Part shown: in pieces, positions 10,643 to 21,556 of the stretch
Numbering within the stretch: the stretch's first letter is position 1
Layout of the letters: each line of letters begins with the position of its first letter
Source of the DNA: Cryptomeria japonica
Taxonomy: Eukaryota > Streptophyta > Pinopsida > Cupressales > Cupressaceae
NCBI RefSeq assembly: GCF_030272615.1
Contig: NC_081413.1
Span: 163,651,080-163,715,079, forward strand
Direction: 5' to 3'
DNA: 64,000 nt
The notes under the pieces: model-generated
Database searches by the model: none
Told to the model about the DNA's origin: nothing
The model's input: only the letters and a program-made list of their open reading frames with translations
Position numbers and translations under genes: made by a program

Positions 10643-13600
10643 CTAGGTCTCTACCGGTGGGGGTATGACCCCAAGCTGATCTTTGAGATATTCAAAAGTC
10701 TCCTTAGGCAGAGGTTTAGTAAAGATATTTGCAATCTACTCTTTAGTATTCACATAAACCAGTTTTATTTCCTTTGCTTCAACATTTTCCCTTAGAAAAT
10801 TCAGTTTGATAGAAACATGTTTGGTTTTAGAATGTAATACCAGATTCTTAGATATATCAATTGCTGCAGTGTTATCATAATAGATAGTAATAGGTTCCTT
10901 GCATTTTACCTTTATGTCTTTTAACATTTGCTTAAGCCATAGTACCTGTGTATAATTAGTTGCTGCTACAACATATTCTGATTCTGTTGTTGATAAAGAT
11001 GTACAACTTTGTTTCTTACTCAACCAAAAAACTAGTCTATTTCCAAGAAAGAATGCTCCGTCGGTGGCGCTTTTTCTATCATCCACATCTCTTGCCCAAT
11101 TTGCATCTATGTATGCACATAATTCAAAGTTTTCAACTCTAGGATACCATAATCCAAGATTTATAGTGCCTTGTAAGTACCAGAAAATCCTTTTTACTGC
11201 TGATTCATAATTTTCTCTAGGATTACTTTGAAATCTTTAAACAATACATACTGCATTCATAATATCAAGTCTGGTTTGTGTTAAATACAGTAAACCTCCT
11301 ATCATAGATTTGTATCTAGTTGGATTAATAGGTGTAGATTCATCCCTTAGTGATATTTTTTCATTTGTAGTCATAGGTGTGCTTACCGGTTTAGAGTTCT
11401 CCATCCCAAATTTCTTTAGTAACTCTTTTAAGTACTTGGATTGACTCAAGAATATACCTTTATTTGTCTGTGAAATCTACAATCCTAAAAAGAATTTTAT
11501 TTCTCCAATCATAGACATTTCAAATTCTTGCTGCATTTTAATAGAAAATTCTTTACATAATCCATCTTCTCCTCCAAAGATTATATCATCAACAAATACT
11601 TCTATAACCAAGATGTCATCATTGGTCACTTTATAGTATAAATTGTTGTCTGCATTTCCTTTAGAAAAACCAATCTTCAAAAGATACTTATCCAATCTTG
11701 CATACCAAGCTCTTGGAGCTTGCTTCAATCCATACAAAGCATTTCTTAACCTGTAAACCATATCTTTCTCATCTGTCAAAGAAAATCCATCAGGTTGTTC
11801 AATGTAGACTTCCTCTTCAAGATCTCCATTCAAAAATGAAAATTTAATATCCATTTGATAAACTTTGTAGTTCTTGTGTGCTGCAAAAGCCAAGAATAAT
11901 CTAACTGCCTCTATTCTAGCTACTAGTGCAAAGGCTTCATTATAATCAATTCCTTCTTTCTAAGAATATCCCTTACACACTAGTCTTGCTTTATTTCTGA
12001 TAACCTTACCATCTTCATTAAGTTTGTTTCTGAATACCCATTTGGTTCCAATTACATTTTTATCTTTAGGTCGGGGAACTAATGTCCAAGTGTTATTCTT
12101 CTCAATTTGTTCTAATTCTTCTTCCATAGCTTTAATCCAGTGTTTAGCTTCACATGCCTCGTTAACAGATGATGGTTCAATTTGAGAAATAAGACATACC
12201 TCTTCATTTGCCAATCTTCCTCTTGTCATAACTCCTTTAAACTTGTTTCCAATTATCTAATCTTCAGAATGATTCAGTCTTACATACCGGGGTTTCTTTG
12301 TTTGTTGTTGTTCCTTAGTTACTGTTGAATCCTCAGATGATACCGAGGTAACTGGATCTTCATTCTGTATCAGTTGATTCAGTGTAGGTTCATTTGTCAA
12401 AATTTCTATTGCCGGTTCAAAGTCTATATACCTTGAAGTTCCTCTGAATTGTTCATCAATCTTTACGTTTGTACTTTCAACAATTTTCTGCAATCTTTTG
12501 TTAAAACATCTATATGCCTTGCTTTTAGATGAATAACCAAGAAATATTCCTTCATCACTTCTAGGATCAAATTTAAAAATATACTCATCTCTTCTGATAT
12601 AAAATTAACTTTCAAAAATTCTGAAATATTTAAGAGTAGGAGTAATACCAAACCATAGTTCATGAGGGGTCTTACCGGTTTGACCTTTGATGTGATCTTT
12701 GTTGAATGTATAGACTGTTGTACTAACTGCCTCTCTCCAATATACATGTGGTAGGTTTTCTTCTGATAACATACTTCTTGCTGCATCCAAGATAGTTCTA
12801 TTTTTCCTTTCAACAACTCCATTCTACTACGGTGTTTGGGGTGTTGATAGCTTTCTTTTGATTCCACTTACTTCACAGAATGTATTAAATTCATTAGATG
12901 TAAATTCTCCTCCTTGATCTAATCTTAGACATTTGACTTTCTTACCAGTTTCATTTTCTACCATTGCTTTAAACAGTTTGAACTTTCCAAGTTCTTCTGA
13001 TTTTTCTCTAAGAAAAGTAACCCAACACATTCTAGAGAAGTCATCAATGATTAGCATGAAATATCTATCACCTTGTAAGCTTTTAGTTCTAGCTGGACCA
13101 CATAAATCAGTGTGAATCAAATCAAGAGCATTATTGGATTTTTCTGGAATACTTTTGAAACTAGCTCTAACTTGTTTTCGAAATTGACATTCCTTACATA
13201 CTGTATTGTGAGGTTTGACAATTTTAGGTAAATCTCTAACTGCCTTAAGAGTACTGATCTTTACCATGCAATCAAATTTTACATGATAGAGTCTCTTATG
13301 TCATAGCCAACTTTCATGAATATGAGCAATCAAGCATGTCTTTTCATTGTTATTCAGATGAAAGATGTTACCTCTAGTTTGATTACCGGTTGCAATTTCT
13401 AAACCAGTTCTATTCATGATTTTGCATTTTCTATTTTTGAATTGTAACTAAAATCCTTTCTCAACTAATTGACCAACACTCAAAACATAGTAAACATTGT
13501 CAGTGTTATGTTTACCATCAAGACATATTGTACCCTTACCTTTGATCAAACAAGCTTTGTCATCTCCAAATCTCACTAAGCCTCCATTGAATTCTTGAAA

Positions 13601-13690
13601 GTTCAAGAATTTTCCTTTGTCTCTTGTCATATGATGTGAGCATCTTGAATCAATTATCCATTCATCCTTTACTTCAACTTTAGCTGCCAA
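10643..13690 (-). pseudogene. Copia 1 pol: protease, integrase, RT, RNase H, with stops
   Basis: Protease comes first (13690-13448): WIIDSRCSHHMT, where the usual DSG has become DSR. Integrase (about 13330-12500) shows CKECQF, HTDLCGP and RLDQGGEF, covering zinc binding and parts of the catalytic triad. RT (about 12220-11240) shows [24 protein letters not shown] and FVDDIIFGG, the active-site block. RNase H (11240-10643) shows IDANWARD, STTESEYV, YDNTAAI and TKPLPKETFEYL, and ends at a stop at 10643-10645. Stops interrupt it near 13447, 13300, 12830, 12603, 12256, 11958, 11476, 11237 and 10736. Most are explained by C-to-T or G-to-A changes in Gln or Trp codons. Confidence 0.9.
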
Positions 13691-13693
13691 GGC

Positions 13694-14776
13694 CTATTTT
13701 ACTGGTTGAGCAGTACGTACTTGTTGATTTTTTGTTATAGCAACAAAAAGCCATCCATTGTCCATCGGATCCTCATCAGAATCATCAGTCACACCTTCAT
13801 CAACAATGTAACAAGATTTGTCTTTATTCTTCTTAAATCTATATCTCTGATATTTAGGGTTAGGCTTGTATATTGTTCTAGCTTCTTCTCTTAGTCTAGC
13901 ATGTCTATCAGAGAACCTTGAAGCCATATGACCAATCTTATTACAGGTAAAACATTTAAAGGGTGCTTTACCTTCATACTTACTTCCAACTGGACCTTTA
14001 GGCATTTCCCTTGCAAATAGTGCTTCAAGTTCTTCAAGTTCTTCATTTTCTTTCCTACTTTCTTCAAGTTCTCTTGCATAAAAGGCTTTCCAATCAGATT
14101 TGTTAAATGATGGAGCAGATGATGTTGATGCTTTAAAGGCCAAATCTGTCTTTATAGTAGCAACAGGACCATATTCTTCAATTTCAAAAGCTAAAAGTTT
14201 TCCAATCAATTTATCCTTAGTTACTGATGTATTAGGCATTGTTTTTAACTCATTTATAGAAGTGACTTTCATTTTGTATGCCGGTGGCAATCCTCTTAAA
14301 ACTTTTGAAAGAATTTCATCCTCACTTAAGGTTCCTCCACAACATTTAATACCCAAAACAATCTCATTTACTCTTTCCATAAAAGTAGAAATCCTTTCAT
14401 CTTCTTCCATTTTCAAATGTTCATACCTGACCTGGAAGCTTTCAAGTTTTGCAATTTTGACTGTGGAATCTCCTTCATTCAGTGTTTGTAAATGATCCCA
14501 AATAACTTTAGTAGTAAACCTATCTGATAGTCCCATGATTTGTTGATTTGATAATGTGCTCAAAAGTGCTTCTCTTGCTTTGCAATCATTTTCTTCATCT
14601 TTTCCCAAGGTAGGTGGATTAGGCTGACGAGGAGTAGGAGTAGTATAACCATTATTTGTAACATCCCAGATGTCCTTTCCAATGCAATTTAGATGTGTCT
14701 CCATTCTGATCTTCCATATGTCATAATTGGTTCCATCAAGTTTAGGACTGTCGTTCCTAAAATAGTTAGTAGACAT
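13694..14776 (-). CDS. Copia 1 gag, open frame
   Basis: An intact 360-codon frame starting at the ATG at 14776, 43 bases downstream of the primer site. The N-terminus FRNDSPKLDGTNYDIWKIRM is a typical UBN2 retrotransposon gag domain (roughly residues 5-190). A glutamate-rich stretch follows, then one knuckle CFTCNKIGHMASRF near residue 285, whose last cysteine is replaced by phenylalanine. The C-terminus is lysine-rich, then acidic. Gag forms the particle shell and binds RNA. A stop separates it from protease, but the frame continues right after (13690), so in the ancestor gag and pol were probably one polyprotein. Confidence 0.9.
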   Translation of the reverse strand: MSTNYFRNDSPKLDGTNYDIWKIRMETHLNCIGKDIWDVTNNGYTTPTPRQPNPPTLGKDEENDCKAREALLSTLSNQQIMGLSDRFTTKVIWDHLQTLNEGDSTVKIAKLESFQVRYEHLKMEEDERISTFMERVNEIVLGIKCCGGTLSEDEILSKVLRGLPPAYKMKVTSINELKTMPNTSVTKDKLIGKLLAFEIEEYGPVATIKTDLAFKASTSSAPSFNKSDWKAFYARELEESRKENEELEELEALFAREMPKGPVGSKYEGKAPFKCFTCNKIGHMASRFSDRHARLREEARTIYKPNPKYQRYRFKKNKDKSCYIVDEGVTDDSDEDPMDNGWLFVAITKNQQVRTAQPVK

Positions 14777-14818
14777 TGGATCTCCTCAAGCTGTTAAACT
14801 TCTGCAAATGATAACTAA

Positions 14819-14830
14819 GCTCTGATACCA
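14819..14830 (-). other. Primer-binding site of Copia 1
   Basis: The minus strand reads TGGTATCAGAGC, two bases from the LTR edge at 14833, complementary to the 3' end of initiator Met-tRNA. Confidence 0.92.
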
Positions 14831-14832
14831 AT

Positions 14833-15869
14833 TGTTAGGTCTCAGAGACAACTGAGAGGGGGGGTGAATCGGTTGTCAAATAAATTCAAACCAAAACAAC
14901 TTAACCAACTTAATGCTTAATACCGATAAACCAGTTCAATATGCTGGTAGACAGATTTAACAGTTAATTGCTATACTGGTAAGGATTAGTGTATGAAACA
15001 TAAAGACAAAGTCATCCACAACACATAACACCAATATTTGTACGTGGAAACCCTGTAAGGGGAAAAACCACGGTGGGAGACCTTACCCATAATCAGATGA
15101 TACTACTGTAGATAGTAAGTGTACATAAATGGGGTCTACACATGTAGAAAGGCCAAGCACCTAGAGCTCACTGCTCAATCACAAAATGGGAGTCACACTG
15201 GCTACAGTTGGATGGTTAAATCCAATAAGAATGTATTGCACAAAATAGCATCTTCATATGCTGGATTCAGTACTGGTGTAGTTCTGATTGTCTTCACGAA
15301 AACCCTCCTTCAATCTTCAAATGATGTCTGCATGTATAGCTCTACTTATTCTCGCATATACCTTCACATAATCCTTTTTCGCATTCCACATTTGATCTTA
15401 CATTTATACTATAACCTAAGACCAATTTTAGTAGGTCAGCTCTATAAGATATTTTCAATAAAAGCATTTTACAAACAAAACAATATCCAATGCAATAACC
15501 GATTGAACATGTCGGCTTAATGCATTTATAACAATAATTAATCATCTCCAAAGCGTGCCATGCTGATTTGGAAAAGATAAACCTATCGGTGTATACCCTG
15601 GACCTATTTGCTGGTAATAGCAAATATGCAAATGTGAATATACCAATAACCAATTCTTCAAGACAAGATGTCAAAATGATGTTTTCGACATTACCAAGTG
15701 TTTTCCATGTCATTCCAAGTGTCGGTGATCATTATATCCTGCCAGTGTACCATATATCGATGACTGTGCAAAAGCCACTTGCTTGCCGGTGAATGTTGCT
15801 GGATCAACAAAGTGCTAGAGTTTTAGTAGATGTTGACATCAATGACAAAACCATACCAAAATACCAACA
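14833..15869 (-). repeat. 5' LTR of Copia 1
   Basis: On the plus strand it runs TGTTAGGTCTC to ATACCAACA. It aligns end to end with 9211-10264, with mostly transition differences and a few small indels. Confidence 0.92.
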
Positions 15870-16297
15870 TAATTTGTAAAAACAACAAGGTCGGCCTCCA
15901 CCAAAGAGATTCCTCTGGAAAATCCAAAGGATGAGGTGTAGATAAAAGAGAAGGTCAGCCACATGCCAAGGAACATCGAAATTAATGCACAGGGCTCCAC
16001 AAGCTATGGAGGGGATTTGTTATATCACTAATGCAAATAGGTCCAAGCAACCGGTACTAGAAAACTGTCTTGGAAATGGGTAGCGATAACTTGCTGGAAA
16101 ATGATACAAATGTTCCATAGTTTGGGAATAAGGTAGATGATCAAGTCCCTGAGAAAAATCCAACTCCTAAATATCTGGTGAGCCAATCCCAAAAAATGCA
16201 GAATGAAATGATGAAACTACAAAACAGAATGTAAAACATAAAGGAAATATTTTTGGTTGATGCAAGATTGCTAAGAATCGAGGATGCTCTTGCATCA
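15870..16297 (-). repeat. 3' LTR of Gypsy 1, proximal part
   Basis: Begins with the taatt duplication left by Copia 1 and matches 20500-20914 of the 5' LTR. It ends GCATCA at 16297. The element-strand sequence before it (16298-16326) holds the pre-LTR tract with an A-rich run and GAGACTCAC. Confidence 0.85.
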
Positions 16298-16326
16298 AAC
16301 ATTTGGGGTTGAAAAAAAAGTGAGTC

Positions 16327-16844
16327 TCATTTTTTTGGGGTTAGAGGAAAACCAAAGTGGTCTACCTCTACTTGAGAAATCCAAGATGAATCTTCAATTG
16401 GTCTATCCTTCCACTTTACTAGATACTCCTTATGTTGGTTTCTTCAAGTACTATGCCTAATCCTACTATCCAAAATTTCTTCAATTTGATCCGGTTCCTT
16501 CTAGGACAACTATTTCTCCAAGTCCGCAATACTGTCCTCACTAAATTTTGGTTCATGATACTGATGTAGATCTACAATGTTAAATATAGGTGAAATACTA
16601 AAACTATCCAGTAACTCCACTTCATATGCATTTTTGGAACTAAACTTTCTCAAAATATTGAAAGGTCCAAACTTCCTCATCCGCAACTTATTATAAGTTC
16701 CAATCGAGAATTTTTATTTTCTCAGACACACCATCACTTCATCACCAACTTCAAATTCCTTATGTCTCCTCTTCTCATCTACTTTCTCATTATACTTGTT
16801 GTTCATATCCTCCAAATGCTTCTTAACTTGAAAATGCAAGTCCT
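16327..16844 (-). pseudogene. Gypsy 1 integrase C-terminus with chromodomain
   Basis: This follows the RT-integrase ORF in the same polyprotein. After EEFQIISDHIKD comes a basic coiled segment, then FEVGDEVMVCLRK (the integrase C-terminal GPF/Y-type region with RKFGPF), and at the end EYLVKWKDRPIEDSSWIS, a chromodomain core of the kind found in plant chromoviruses. Chromodomains steer integration toward marked chromatin (family knowledge). Stops lie near 16713, 16523 and in the linker. The terminal stop is TGA at 16329-16327. Confidence 0.82.
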
Positions 16845-18089
16845 TTATATGATCTGAAATTCTTCTGCTTCTGAACTTCTTTGGTCTTCACTGCCGATAT
16901 CTCTTAATTTTGATATACCTCTAGGGTGTGCTTCATTAATAATCTCAAAAGGTGTCCTTTCAGTACTCTTGTTTATTGAATTATTGAAGGAAAACTCTTC
17001 TTGTGCAAGAATCAAATCCCAACTTGCGATTTTGTCTACAACCAAGCATCTCAACAAATTTCCCAAGATCCATTTTACTACCTTTGTCTGTCCATCAGTT
17101 TGTGGGTGAAAAGTAGAATTGAATTCCAAATCTGTCTTTGTCTTCTTCCAAAGTGTTCTCCAAAAATAACCAACAAAGTTAGTATCTTTGTCTGAAACTA
17201 TTCTCTTAGGTAATCCATGTAATCTCACCACTTCCTTGAAAAATAGGTCAGCTATATTCACTGCATCTGATGTCTTCTTAAAAGGTATGAAATGAGCAAT
17301 CTTTGATAATCTATCCACTACCATAAATATAGAATTATTCCCTCTTTGTGTTTTAGGCAATCCAAGTATGAAATTCATGCTTATATCCTCCCAAGGTCTC
17401 TTTGGTACCATCAAAGGCTTATACAATCCCACATCCTGACAACTAGCTTTTGCAACTTGATAAACTCTACAAATTTGCACATATTTCCATACATCCTTAT
17501 GAATATGGAGCCAAATGTAATGCTCACTAACTAATGCTACTATTTTATCAACACCAAAATGTCCATCTAATCCTCCACTATATTTCTCCTTTATCATATT
17601 CTCCCTCATACAACTCTTAGGTATGCACAATTGAACTTCTCTGAACAACATCCCATCCGGAATGAAGTAATCCAATTGCTTGCTTCTATCCACCATAACC
17701 GGTTCTCTACATTCTCTCCAAGGTTCTACAAAATCTGGGTCATAATCATACAAGGTATTTAACTCCTCAAATCCCAATACTATCACTCTCATCTCTGTCA
17801 GCAAATTTCTTCTTCTACTCAATACATCATTCATCAAGCTCATGAAAATACTCAGTGTATTAGTTAACCCAAAAGGCATCACCAACCATTCATAAAGTTT
17901 TTCATTTTTCTTGAATGTTGTCTTCCATTCATCTACTTCTCTGATCCTAATATGATGATATCCACCTTTCAAGTCTATCTTTGTAAAATATTTGGCTCCA
18001 CTCAAATAGTCCATTATGTCATCCATCCTAGGCAAAAGAAATTGGTATTTCACTATGATCTTGTTTATTGCTCTGAAATTAGTACACAT
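16845..18089 (-). pseudogene. Gypsy 1 RT-integrase fusion ORF lacking the RT active site
   Basis: 414 open codons, the longest frame in the window. Residues 1-88 are RT palm and fingers (CTNFRAINKI, KIDLKGGYHHIRI, VMPFGLTN). At about residue 90 the sequence jumps from MNDVL straight to SRRRNLLTEMRV, which in Gypsy 2 lies after RNase H. The YLDD motif and the whole RNase H are therefore missing. Integrase follows: a zinc-binding region (HFGVDKIV; one Cys is lost in CRVYQV), DISMNFILGLP, VSDKDTNFVG and HPQTDGQT, with the acidic catalytic residues partly visible. The frame was preserved across the deletion. It cannot encode polymerase. Confidence 0.88.
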
Positions 18090-18362
18090 CCTCCATTCTC
18101 CATTTTTCTAAGGTTCTAATACTGCTGGTACTACACAATGACTCAAACTTTTTCTGATCAAAGCTTTCTTCAATAACTTCTTCACTTTTCTATTCAACTC
18201 TTTATTCTCTATTAGTGTCATTTGGTGTGCAACTTTGTTAGGCAAAATAGCTCTGGGAATTAGGTCCATGCAATGACTGATACTTCTTACAGGTGGTAAT
18301 TAATCAAAAACATTATCTGATATGATGTCTTCATACTTTGTCAGCAACTCTTTTATCTCTTC
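18090..18362 (-). pseudogene. Gypsy 1 linker between protease and RT, with stops
   Basis: Continues the pol reading (LPPVRSISH, then LLKKALI and KNGEWRMC) and connects protease to RT. Two or more stops are present. Gypsy 2 has the same segment open at 23348-23575. Confidence 0.75.
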
Positions 18363-19064
18363 TCATTGTTCTTCTTCATGCTCCAAATTCTCAGTCTTCT
18401 TAGGAACTAAGGAAAAACACACATTCTCATGTCTCATTCCATCCACCAAATAGATTCTAGCATTCATACAGACTTCACTCTTCAAAGACTCCTCCAAGGG
18501 AAACAAGGTTTGCTTAATCCCATTGTCCATAATAGTGTATATATTGTTTCTCCCATCATGTATTGCCTGTCTATCAAACTGCCAAGGTCTACTCAATAAA
18601 AGGTGACAAATATCCATAGGAATAGTATCACATAAGACTTCATAATGATAATTCCCAATTTTCAATTTCACCAAACATTTCTCACTTACCGACAACTTAT
18701 GTTCATCTTGAATCCATGCTATCTGATAAGGCTTAGGGTGTTTCAATCTTTCTGAATTCAACTTATTCACCATCTCTTCTAAAACAAGGTTATCTGAACT
18801 ACCACTATCAATAACAACTATATAACACTTATCAGATACCTCACATCTAGTCTTGAATAAATTCCTCCTTTGCAAAGGCTCATCATCTCCTTCGGTATGA
18901 CACAAAGCTCGCCTCATCATCAATAGTTTTCCATATTTCGATTTATTAGCTGGTCTGGTAGGGATTTCTTCCACCACTGTTGTTCTCCTAGTATTCACTT
19001 CCTTCTTACACTTGAAAGCATGATGTCCTTCTCCTCCAAACTTAGAGAAAGTTCCTCTAAACAC
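18363..19064 (-). pseudogene. Gypsy 1 gag end and protease
   Basis: A 233-codon frame. Its first residues are the old gag knuckle, now FSKFGGEGHHAFKC, in which the first two cysteines are lost; Gypsy 2 keeps CFKCGREGHCSFEC. Protease begins near residue 75 with VVIDSGSSDNLV, the intact aspartic protease motif, followed by ICHLLLSRPW and a dimer region. The protease domain itself is uninterrupted here, but the polyprotein is not. Confidence 0.85.
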
Positions 19065-20032
19065 TCTCTTGTCTTGTCCTCTATCATCTTTTCCAAAATT
19101 CTCATTCCAGCAGCCATCAAGTTCTTTTCTCTGGTAGAAATTTCTATCATCCTTTCGATATGAACCACCATATTTGCTTACTTCCTTATCCTTTGTCTGG
19201 TCTGTACAGGTTCATCTTGCTCCGGTATATCATCTTCCTTTGGAAAACCTTCCACCTCTACCTCTTTGTCTCTGCTCATGTCTTTTGTTAAGCTTCTCTT
19301 CTACTTTCAGGGCATACTGGTAAGCTTCTTCAACACTTTGCAACTTGATCAAATTGACTTTAGATTGTATAGACATCCACAATCCATTCAAATATCTCAC
19401 AATTTTTTCAACTTCATTATCAACATGTCTAAATCTAATATTCAACTTGTAAAATGCTTCGGTGTACTCCTTCACACTAGATTCCTTCTACTTCAAATTT
19501 TGCAACTTCTAGAATAGATTCACTTGGTAGTCAACTGGCATCAATTTGATTTCAGCTTAGCAACCATCCGATCCCATGTCTTGAACTTCTCTTTACCTCT
19601 TCTTTGTTTATCAACCTACAAATTCTCCCACCAAAGTGATGCATCTCCTTTGAACTAGGTATAGGCATATTTCACCTTCCTTTCCTCAATAGTGTTCACA
19701 AAATCAAAATATTTCTCCATCTCCAAGATCCAATCCATCAATTCATCTGAATCCAATTTTTCATCATATTCTGGTGGGATAAAATGAGGTTTAGTATTCA
19801 CCCTACTCAAAACCCTAAAAAAATGCTCTTCATCTCGATCAATCACCTGTGGGTTTACTTGTTCTGCCAGGTCTTCTTCTCCTTCATCTTCACTCACATT
19901 TTTAATATGTTAGCCTTTTCTCTATGTTGTTTCAATGACTTCCAATTAGGCTGCAATTCCTCTCAACATTTCCATTAGAGCCACGTCTGCATTCCCATGT
20001 GCTCCACCATTCCTATTTCCTCTTCATGCCAT
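19065..20032 (-). pseudogene. Gypsy 1 gag, broken
   Basis: The start ATG is at 20032-20030, about 95 bases after the primer site. A stop follows at codon 3. Readable segments are the DEEHFFRVLSRVNTKPHF region (19897-19655) with MDWILEMEKYFDF, and FYKLNIRFRHVDNEVEKIV (19475-19230), parts of a retrotransposon gag domain, followed by an arginine- and glycine-rich tail. At least six stops and some frameshifts are present. Confidence 0.8.
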
Positions 20033-20127
20033 CTTCACACTAGTCCTCTGCAGCTACAGGTCAGATACATAGTCCGCCACTCTACAACAAAGTTTCTTAG
20101 GAAAACACAATCTCTGAAATGAAAGCT

Positions 20128-20140
20128 CTCTCTAATACCA
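20128..20140 (-). other. Primer-binding site of Gypsy 1
   Basis: The minus strand reads TGGTATTAGAGAG, two bases (AG) after the LTR end. This is the Met-tRNA primer site with a T for C change shared by Gypsy 2 and element E. Confidence 0.85.
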
Positions 20141-20142
20141 CT

Positions 20143-20914
20143 TGGTGCAGTCACTGATTAGGAGGGACATCAAAGAGATCAATCCAGACTGGTCAACAAG
20201 AGTAAACACAAAAAAAAAACAAGGATAGGATGGAGGCAATGCAAAATAAAATGAATTATATCATGAAAACTGATTATAATCAATTGGTAACATCTCGGTT
20301 ACAGAAACTGGCTCATTGTCCTACTAAACCATGCTCAATTACAAAATAGGTCAAAACTGGGACCTCAAATCTTAAGATCTAGCTTCTATGTTTTGTCTAC
20401 CACCTTCGATCTACATTCTAATGCTTAATTACAATGATTTATATGATCCAAGGGATTCAGTTGGCCCACAAAGGGATCAAATACCAAAGAAAAAGACCTA
20501 ACGTGTAAAAACAACAAGGTCGGCCTCTGCCAAAGAGATTCCTCTAGAAAATCCAAAGGATGAGGTGTATATCAAAAGGAAGGTCAACCACACACCAAGG
20601 AACATTGGAATCAATGCGTAGGGATCCGTAAGCTATGGAAAGGATCCGATAGATCACTAATGCAAATAGGTCCAGGCAACTAGTACCAGAAAACTGTCTT
20701 GAAAACCAGTAGCGATAACTTGCCAAAAAATGAGTAAAATGCTTTACAGTTTGGAAATAAGGTAGATGATCAAGTCCTCAAGCAAAATCCAACTCCTCAA
20801 GATCCAGTGAGCCAATGCCAAAAAATGCAGAATGAAATGCTGAAACTGCAAAACAAAAAGAAAATGTTTTTGGTTGATGCAAGATTGCCAAGAACCGGGG
20901 ATGCTCCTACATCA
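20143..20914 (-). repeat. 5' LTR of Gypsy 1
   Basis: 772 bp, TGGTGCAGTC to CTACATCA on the plus strand; element-sense ends are TGATGTAGGAGC and CTGCACCA. It provides the intact version of the site into which Copia 1 inserted in the other LTR. Confidence 0.9.
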
Positions 20915-20919
20915 GTTTT

Positions 20920-21446
20920 CTAGCTTCGAACATCAGAGCTGCTTGGACCTATTTGTTATTGGAAAATCTTGTGGATCCATTTCGTACCTTTTTGAGGCCC
21001 AGTTCATTGATTCTAATGTTCCTTGGCATGTGGCTCACCTTCCCTTTGATCCACGCTTCATTCTTTGGATTTTCTGGTTGATTCTCTTTTGTGGAGGCCG
21101 ACTTGGTGGTTTTACACATTTGATTCTTATTGGGTCAATTGGATCCCTCCAGATCATATAAATTAATGTAATTAAGTATCATAAATCATCAAAGAGAACA
21201 TAAAATATATATCTTAATATTTAGAGGTCCTGAGTTGACCGATTTTGTAATTGAGCAGGTATGTAGTAGGCTAGTGAGCCAAATCTTGTAGCTTAGACAT
21301 TATCAGTTGTTTGTAATTATTTTTCATGATTTAATTCATTCATTTCTACATTTCCTCCATCATCTTATCTTTCATTTGTTATGTTTACTCTTTCTATATG
21401 GTCCAAATAGATCTCATTGAGGTCTCTCCTAACCATGACTATACCA
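20920..21446 (+). repeat. 5' LTR of Gypsy 2, second part
   Basis: Continues 8615-8850 after removal of Gypsy 1 and the duplicated gtttt. It ends CTATACCA, followed by AG and the primer site. The combined length, about 763 bp, matches the 772 bp of the Gypsy 1 LTR. Confidence 0.85.
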
Positions 21447-21448
21447 AG

Positions 21449-21460
21449 TGGTATTAGAGA
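21449..21460 (+). other. Primer-binding site of Gypsy 2
   Basis: TGGTATTAGAGA, two bases after the LTR end, as in Gypsy 1. Confidence 0.85.
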
Positions 21461-21556
21461 AATATTTCATTCAGGAGATTGCATTGTCCTAAAGTTTTTT
21501 GTTGTGGGGTAGCAGATTGTGGATGTGACCTGCAGTTGCAGAGGATTGGTGCAAAG

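Larger units (their letters stand above)
9211..15869 (-). mobile_element. Copia 1, complete structure, inside the LTR of Gypsy 1
   Basis: Bounded by taatt at 9206-9210 and 15870-15874. The empty site is seen in the other LTR of Gypsy 1 near 20500. Order on the minus strand is LTR, primer site, gag, protease, integrase, RT, RNase H, polypurine tracts, LTR, which is the Copia order with integrase before RT. Gag is open but pol has about eight stops, so it cannot act by itself. In the first 390 aligned bases the LTRs differ at roughly 19 sites by eye, nearly all transitions, so it is not a recent insertion. Confidence 0.92.
8851..20914 (-). mobile_element. Gypsy chromovirus 1, inside the LTR of Gypsy 2
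   Basis: It is flanked by a 5-bp duplication gtttt (8846-8850 and 20915-20919). Element order on the minus strand is LTR 20914-20143, primer site, gag, protease, RT and integrase, chromodomain, then a 3' LTR at 16297-15870 that continues at 9210-8851 after an inserted Copia element. A large internal deletion removed the RT active site and RNase H. Removing Copia 1 leaves about 5.4 kb. Confidence 0.88.

Noticed and set aside
14100-14495. Plus-strand ORF of 131 codons
   Set aside because: It is the shadow of the intact Copia 1 gag on the other strand.
14819-14830. Possible tRNA genes at the TGGTATCAGAGC sites
   Set aside because: Only the complement of a tRNA 3' end is present, next to LTR edges; no cloverleaf or internal promoter boxes are seen.
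15119-15713. ORFs of 120-130 codons on both strands
   Set aside because: They lie wholly inside the 5' LTR of Copia 1; similar ones occur in its 3' LTR with different breaks, so no coding constraint is seen.
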